Assembly: GCA_017303855.1 (NCBI GenBank)
Contig: JAFLBL010000021.1
Span: 1 to 64,000, forward strand
Origin: Chitinophagales bacterium
Lineage (GTDB): Bacteria; Bacteroidota; Bacteroidia; Chitinophagales; Chitinophagaceae
DNA: 64,000 nt
Direction of reading: 5' to 3'
Shown here: positions 60,201 through 64,000 of the stretch, piece after piece
Position numbering within the stretch: the first letter of the stretch is position 1
How the letters are laid out: every line of letters begins with the position of its first letter
Position numbers and translations under genes: made by a program
The notes under the pieces: model-generated
Told to the model about the DNA's origin: nothing
The model's database searches: none
The model's input: the letters and a program-made list of their open reading frames with translations, nothing else

Positions 60201-62793
60201 TCTGGGCCTGAGTGGGTGTAGCGATATTAAAAGTGGCCGGACCTGAAATTTTTGTCCACTGGTAGGCGGCAATATTTCCATCCGGGTCGTTTCCGGATCC
60301 AGTTACAGTAAGGCTGTTGACAGGTAATGTGATTGTTCTGTCAGTACCTGCATTGGCTGCCGGTAATTGATTGGCAGCGGGATTTACCACTACTGTAATA
60401 TCATCAGTGCCGGAAGCACCATTGTTATCTGTAGCAGTGAAGCGGAAAACATAAGTCCCCTGCACCAGGTTATTGACGGCCGTTGCAGCGGTGGACGGGG
60501 AGGCAATTGTGAATGTGGCCGGACCTGAAATTTTTGTCCAGCTAAAAGTTACAATACTGCCATCCACATCAGTAGCGGCACCATTCAGTGTAACGGTATT
60601 TACGGGTAAAGTAATAGCCAGATCGGCACCGGCATTCGCCACCGGTGGAATATTAGCTTGTGCATTTACGGTTACACTCATCGTGTCACGGCCAATGGCA
60701 CCGAGGTTATCGGTTACCCTTAATTCAAACTGATATACACCCTGTACCAGTGATTGTACAGCGGTTTGTGCCTGTGCAGGAGATACAATAGTAAAAGTGG
60801 CGGGGCCGGAAATTTTTGTCCATTGATAAGAGGCAATCGTGCCATCCGGATCTGTACCACTCCCGGTTGCTGTAATGGTGCTGGTCGGCAAAGTGATTGT
60901 CTGATTGGCACCTGCATTGGCAACAGGCGCCTGGTTGGGCACCAGGTTTACTGTAACTGTTACGGTATCTTTTCCCGTGCCGCCATGATTATCTGTAGCG
61001 GTGAGTACAAACTGATATACTCCCTGAATCAATCCTGTAATAGCAGTTTGGGCAGTAGTTGCTGTGGCGATAGTAAAGCTGGTTGGTCCGGCTATTTTCG
61101 TCCATTGATAGGAGCTAATGGTTCCGTTTGGGTCAGTAGCCGTTCCGGTTAATGTAGTATTGCTGGTTGGCAGGTTGATAATCTGATCAGCACCTGCGTT
61201 TACTGCAGGAGGGGTGTTTACCACCACTGTTACCGTATCTCTTCCGGTAGCGCCGAGATTATCGGTTACGCGCAGTTCAAACTGATAGGTGCCGGCGATC
61301 AACGCATTCAGCGCCGTCGTAGCCTGTGCAGGAGTAGCAATAGTAAAAGTAGCGGGACCACCCACTTTAGTCCATTGATAAGCAGCAATACTCCCGTCAG
61401 GATCTGTGCCACTCCCGTTCACAGATGTTGTGTTTGCAGGTACATGAATGGTTTTATCAGCACCTGCATTTGCAGTAGGAGCCTGGTTGGGTGCCACTGT
61501 TCCGAATTCAGCGAATCCGATGTCCGGCGAGTTTCCGTTGTAAGACAGACCAACTGCTGTGGTTCCGGCATCGATCAGGTCGGAGCCACTTACCAGTTTC
61601 ATAAAATTGGTTAGTGGCAGACTGCCATCCGCCTGGCGCGGACCAGCAAGACCAGCTGTATCGATACTGACAAAGTCCGCATTGGTTACGGTTACTCCGC
61701 CATTCCAGCTGTTATTGGAGACATTGGGACCTGTAATGATTTCATCACCCCAGATACCGTTGCCAAAATTCAGGTTATTCTTGAAACGTTGATTAACGGT
61801 TGTATTGGCGCCGAAAAAATAGCCATTGCTGCCGTTAAATGCGGAAGTACAATTGAACATTTCAATCACCGCGGTGGTATTGCTCTGACTGTTCTGGTCA
61901 AATCCATTCAGGCGGTTGCCGAATGCCAGGCATCTTTCCAGGCGTTTCCAAACAGTTGAAGAACCGGACTGGTCGGTAGACATGGGTCCGAGTTTGAATC
62001 CCTGTCCATCACCTGCTACGGCAAAATTGAAATTGCCGGGCTGATAACCATTCCAGAATGACCAGCAATTGACCATTTTGGCAAAAACGGTAGTGCCGAA
62101 AAAGTCAAACCCGTCATCACTGATACGCCAGGCACGGCATCCGTTAAACTCATTATTGTTGCTGGGATCACCGCCGGTAATCTGGAATCCATTCGCGCCA
62201 CCCCAACCAGAGTAAATGTCTCCACAATCGTGAACATCACAGTTTTTGATCAGGTTATTATCCGAACCGCCCTGCAGATACATGCCATAACCCTGGATAT
62301 AATCGATTTCAACCAACTCCACAATGGAGTTATCTACGTTATAAAGGATCATGCCACAGGGAGAGTTGATATTAGCCGGGTTCTGGGCGAGACTGGTAAT
62401 ACGAATCCCCCTGATATGGAGATAACCGGCATTTTCAATCTTCAGGCCGACCGGACCGTCGCCGGGTGCACCGGCAATCAGTTGTTCGTTCATGTTAAAC
62501 ACGGGTTTCTCTCCTGGATAATTCAGGATGTAGATCTTATTGGCCGCTGTGCCATAAAGGTTGTCAATGTAAAAGCGGTTTACAATACCCGTTGCCTTGC
62601 TGCTGCGGTAAGTCCCGCCGCGCAGGTAGAGGGTGTCGCCGGCGGCCAGCTGGTTTTCGGCATATTCCAGGGTCAGCCAGGGAGCTGAAATGGTACCGGC
62701 ATTGCTGTTATTGCCAGAGGGAGACATGTAAAAAGTACGGCCAAATGTGAGCTGAGAAATACTAATCAATACAATCAGAGCAAACTGTTTCAT
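57280..62793 (-). CDS. PL9 pectate lyase with 14 PKD-like repeats and type IX sorting domain
   Basis: The 1837-residue secreted protein begins with a signal peptide (MKQFALIVLISISQLTFG). A right-handed beta-helix (about 20-430) starts RTFYMSPSGNNSNAGT and shows the PL9 calcium-site motif ISDDGFDFFG (about 228) and the catalytic-Lys motif GQGFKLG (about 266). Fourteen tandem repeats of about 94 residues follow (about 434-1748), each with a NxxPxANAG start and an LRVTDN-like ending. The C-terminal 85 residues (QVYPNPATTEINIRI ... GMYIIEVRAD) are a type IX sorting domain. It would cut homogalacturonan at the cell surface. It is separate from the main locus but on the same strand and functionally linked. 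Confidence 0.93.
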   Translation of the reverse strand: MKQFALIVLISISQLTFGRTFYMSPSGNNSNAGTISAPWLTLEYAENQLAAGDTLYLRGGTYRSSKATGIVNRFYIDNLYGTAANKIYILNYPGEKPVFNMNEQLIAGAPGDGPVGLKIENAGYLHIRGIRITSLAQNPANINSPCGMILYNVDNSIVELVEIDYIQGYGMYLQGGSDNNLIKNCDVHDCGDIYSGWGGANGFQITGGDPSNNNEFNGCRAWRISDDGFDFFGTTVFAKMVNCWSFWNGYQPGNFNFAVAGDGQGFKLGPMSTDQSGSSTVWKRLERCLAFGNRLNGFDQNSQSNTTAVIEMFNCTSAFNGSNGYFFGANTTVNQRFKNNLNFGNGIWGDEIITGPNVSNNSWNGGVTVTNADFVSIDTAGLAGPRQADGSLPLTNFMKLVSGSDLIDAGTTAVGLSYNGNSPDIGFAEFGTVAPNQAPTANAGADKTIHVPANTTSVNGSGTDPDGSIAAYQWTKVGGPATFTIATPAQATTALNALIAGTYQFELRVTDNLGATGRDTVTVVVNTPPAVNAGADQIINLPTSNTTLTGTATDPNGTISSYQWTKIAGPTSFTIATATTAQTAITGLIQGVYQFVLTATDNHGGTGKDTVTVTVNLVPNQAPVANAGANQTITLPTSTITATGSGTDPDGTIASYQWTKISGPATFTIVSPAQAQTAVQSLVQGVYQFELRVTDNLGAIGRDTMSVTVNAQANIPPVANAGADLAITLPVNTVTLNGAATDVDGSIVTFSWTKISGPATFTIASPSTAATAVNNLVQGTYVFRFTATDNNGASGTDDITVVVNPAANQLPAANAGTDRTITLPVNSLTVTGSGNDPDGNIAAYQWTKISGPATFNIATPTQAQTTMNNLVQGVYQFELRVTDNLGAIGRDSMIVTVNAAANQAPLANAGIDRSVTLPTNSLTVTGSGTDPDGSISAYQWTKITGPASYAIATAAQSQTLISGLAEGSYQFELRVTDNLGATGRDTMTVTVNAAANLLPVADAGANQAITLPASTVTLTGSGTDPDGTITGYQWSKISGPASFNIVSSAQAQTVVNTLVQGTYVFRLRVTDNSNATGDAFVTVSVNSVSNQAPAANAGPDQAITLPVNAVTVTGSGTDPDGVIATYLWTKISGPASYTIGNPSQAQTSISNLAQGTYVFSLTVTDNGGATGIDYITIVVNAGANQLPSANAGADQVITLPVNTVTLTGSGTDPDGSIVSYQWSKISGPATFSILSPAQSGTQINSLVQGTYVFRLIVTDNSGATADAFVTITVNAAPNQLPVANAGTDQTIILPVNTVSLSGSGTDPDGSISSFAWSKISGPVQYTIVSPAQAQTVVNNLVQGTYVFRLSVTDNSGATADAFVTITVNAAPNIPPVADAGSDHVLTLPVNSLTITGSGFDPDGTITAYQWNKISGPAQFIILSPSQASSLFNNLVQGTYQFELRVTDNQGALGRDTVTVIVNPGTPVNQAPLANAGADISITLPVNTVTVTGSGNDPDGTIASYQWTKINGPATFTIVNATQAQTVINNLVQGTYQFVLTVTDNSGASGKDTMTVVVNPAPAVNQAPVVNAGSDQAITLPANSVNMMGSATDPDGTISAYLWTKITGPAQYTIVFPTQAQTTINNLVEGTYTFELRATDNLGAVGRDTITITVSALTNLAPVANAGPDRSMTYPVNSINHTGGGADTDGIIVAYHWSKISGPAQYTIVTPDSSSTIFNNLEEGVYEFELRVTDNRGGIDRDTVAITVRSSGSLLKQVYPNPATTEINIRINAANSARNSLVLNIYDARGISILRKQLAISQALITETVDLTKLPAGMYIIEVRADEVKKSTMQFVKQ
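57545..61500 (-). repeat. Fourteen in-frame tandem repeats of about 280 bp inside the PL9 gene
   Basis: The DNA encoding the PKD-like domains is arranged in about 14 units. Recurrent stretches include those for DPDG, QWTKISGPA and NLVQGTYxFxLxVTDN. Third positions differ a good deal between units, so it is an old array kept apart by drift. Still, several 15-20 base stretches are identical between units, giving a substrate for unequal recombination and for short-read misassembly. Confidence 0.85.
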
Positions 62794-63785
62794 TTTTCAT
62801 CTGCTTTATAGGATACTGGAAAATCGGATTCTCGTTTACCGGAGGAAGTCATCACAGAACAAAAGTTGTATGCATTTGCAACCTTTTTTCCGGTGCTTTC
62901 ATCAGAAGTGTACCAACCGGAGTTTCCGGAAATAACCGGGTTTTGCGGGGGATAACAGCCACCTGACAATCGGTTAACCGGCCATGGCTGAAATATGGTT
63001 TTCGCATAAGAATGCATTTGGTTTTTTTTAGATATTGGATAAATCAACGGCCCTTAACCTGGCACATGATTTTGATATTTTAAAGTTCAGCAATTATGTT
63101 TATGATGTCAAGTGAATAGACAAAAATGGTGCCATTGAAAATCAAGATTGCGAACAGGTACTCGATGGCGTATCGTAAACTCATGTATTCAGCAGGTAAA
63201 AAATGCTGGAAATGTACTAGTTGAAAAAGATCAGTCATGACGTACAGAATTTATCAACAGAATGTGGGTAAATTCCAGGTCATTTTTAATCCCGCTCCCT
63301 TCCTGAAAACAACAGTATGAAACTCGTAAAACTACGATCGTGGTTTTACGATAGTCTGATCATTATGGTCCGGCTACTTTATTCTGGCTAAAAGTATATA
63401 CCTGCCCTTTTGTAAGGGGATCACTTAGCCGGGGCAGATCTTTGATTTTCCAATGAAAATGACATGTAATTGCAACAGTTTCAAATGTATGACAACTATT
63501 TTCCGGCATGCGGATTTATCCGTTTTCGGGCAAGGAAAACTACATGTTAACTTTACAGATAACTTAAAAAAAACCCTTAGAAATTTATGCAATTCAATAA
63601 TGATTAGTATCTTGTTCCCGAAAACTACAGGCGACTACCTGCCTGCAAACGTATCCTTCATCCTTCGTTAAGCCTCCACAGAAAATCCATTCGATACCGG
63701 ATTTCTAGTTAAGCAGATTAGCAGCAAAATAATAACCGAATTAAGCCATTAAATGCTTATGACAGCCATCTATATGCCTAAACTG
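62794..63785. other. About 990 bp with no convincing gene
   Basis: Only weak open frames occur (85 codons minus strand at 62790-63047, 72 codons plus strand at 63453-63671), and neither resembles a known protein or has a good start context. It holds the promoters of the divergent PL9 and export genes. Notable sequences are CGGTTAACCG (62971-62980), a TGGCAC at 63060-63065, and the 28-bp palindrome at 63324-63351. The base composition is visibly more AT-rich than the flanking genes. Confidence 0.6.
63324..63351. promoter_or_regulatory. 28-bp palindrome upstream of the export gene
   Basis: The outer arms TCGTAAAAC and GTTTTACGA (9 bp each) surround a T, the 8-bp palindrome ACGATCGT and a G, so 13 of 14 pairs match. 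The absence of a loop fits a protein-binding site better than a hairpin. A half-site-like TCGTAAAC occurs at about 63172. It lies about 435 bp before the export gene. Confidence 0.55.
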
Positions 63786-64000
63786 ATGAAATACAGTCTT
63801 ATTGCACTCCTTTTCTTTGCAGCTTCCTGTGTGGATGTGCGCAAGGCGACTTACTTCAATGACGTGAAGGATACGGTGATTGATACACCCACTCCGGTAC
63901 CAGAATCAATTATCCGTAAGAATGACTTGTTGAGTATTTCAGTATCCACACTGAACAGCACCGCCACGGAAATTTATAATAATCCCAATAACGGGGCCAA
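63786..64000 (+). CDS. Polysaccharide export (Wza-like) outer-membrane lipoprotein, N-terminal part
   Basis: The first 71 residues are present before the window ends. MKYSLIALLFFAASC is a lipoprotein signal with the acylated Cys at 15. The mature part (CVDVRKATYFNDVKDT, then IIRKNDLLSISVSTLN) is the usual start of the Poly_export/SLBB domain in Bacteroidota capsule and exopolysaccharide clusters (RKNDxLxIxV motif). In-frame ATGs at 63753, 63759 and 63774 precede the chosen start; the chosen one gives a signal of normal length. The downstream genes are not visible. Confidence 0.82.
   Translation, partial: MKYSLIALLFFAASCVDVRKATYFNDVKDTVIDTPTPVPESIIRKNDLLSISVSTLNSTATEIYNNPNNGA

Noticed and set aside
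62966..62983. CAATCGGTTAACCGG as a third LacI-type operator upstream of the PL9 gene
   Set aside because: It resembles the left half of the pectin operators, but two extra bases break the spacing and the centre is TTAA, not CCGG, so I do not count it as the same site.
62790..63047. 85-codon minus-strand frame upstream of the PL9 gene
   Set aside because: Overlaps the PL9 start by four bases but has no recognisable motif, signal or conserved composition; most likely promoter/leader sequence.
63060..63075. TGGCAC...TTTGAT as a sigma-54 promoter for the export gene
   Set aside because: The -24 half fits but the -12 GC is TG, and it lies over 700 bp from the start codon.
63453..63671. 72-codon plus-strand frame
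   Set aside because: Irregular composition, Cys/Asn-rich start and no family; the region looks like the intergenic control region of the export gene.

Overview
The window is a chromosomal segment of a Bacteroidota bacterium, most likely a member of the Chitinophagaceae. Supporting signs are a SusC/SusD pair, a C-terminal type IX secretion sorting domain, Bacteroidota-style TAnnTTTG promoter boxes with no Shine-Dalgarno pattern, a eukaryote-type citrate synthase, and many short intergenic tandem repeats. The taxonomic placement is inferred from gene content, not from a marker-gene comparison.

Region 1 (1-23.9 kb) is mixed core and accessory sequence. It holds the 5' part of pckA (PEP carboxykinase, running off the left edge), pepP, pssA-purS, rsmI, a small outer-membrane barrel protein, an M1 aminopeptidase, an orphan NarL/FixJ regulator, rsmG, a glycosyltransferase, an MG2-type surface protein, tgt, an LptF/G permease and citrate synthase. 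A run of poorly characterised minus-strand secreted, lipoprotein and regulatory genes follows (TPR protein, HELGH gluzincin, AraC regulator, DUF1801 protein and others).

Region 2 (23.9-56.9 kb) is an almost uninterrupted 31-kb minus-strand pectin utilisation locus with a divergent LacI-family regulator. Reading in the direction of transcription it encodes: SusC and SusD (oligosaccharide capture and import); PL1 pectate lyase; CE12 acetylesterase; an esterase-CE8 fusion; a CE8-esterase fusion with the mirror-image domain order; GH43; a Tat-exported oxidoreductase; an NTF2-like protein; GH28 polygalacturonase; GH105 unsaturated uronyl hydrolase; and a divergent CE8. The catabolic genes come next: UxaB, UxaA, an SDR, UxaC, KduD, KduI, two PfkB kinases, a YhcH-family protein, KDPG aldolase and an ExuT-type transporter, closed by an intrinsic terminator. 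Pectin would be demethylated, deacetylated and cut. Saturated galacturonate goes through UxaC-UxaB-UxaA and unsaturated uronate through GH105-KduI-KduD. Both routes meet at KDG, which KdgK and KdgA convert to pyruvate and glyceraldehyde-3-phosphate. Two promoters in the locus, upstream of susC and of the GH28 gene, share a LacI-type palindrome at an identical spacing (57 bp) from a common -7-like box. This suggests one regulator controls both halves.

Region 3 (56.9-64 kb) holds a decayed GIY-YIG gene, tRNA-Ala(GGC), and a 1837-residue secreted PL9 pectate lyase with 14 tandem PKD-like repeats and a type IX sorting domain. About 1 kb without a convincing gene follows, containing a near-perfect 28-bp palindrome. 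The window ends inside the first gene of a probable exopolysaccharide export cluster.
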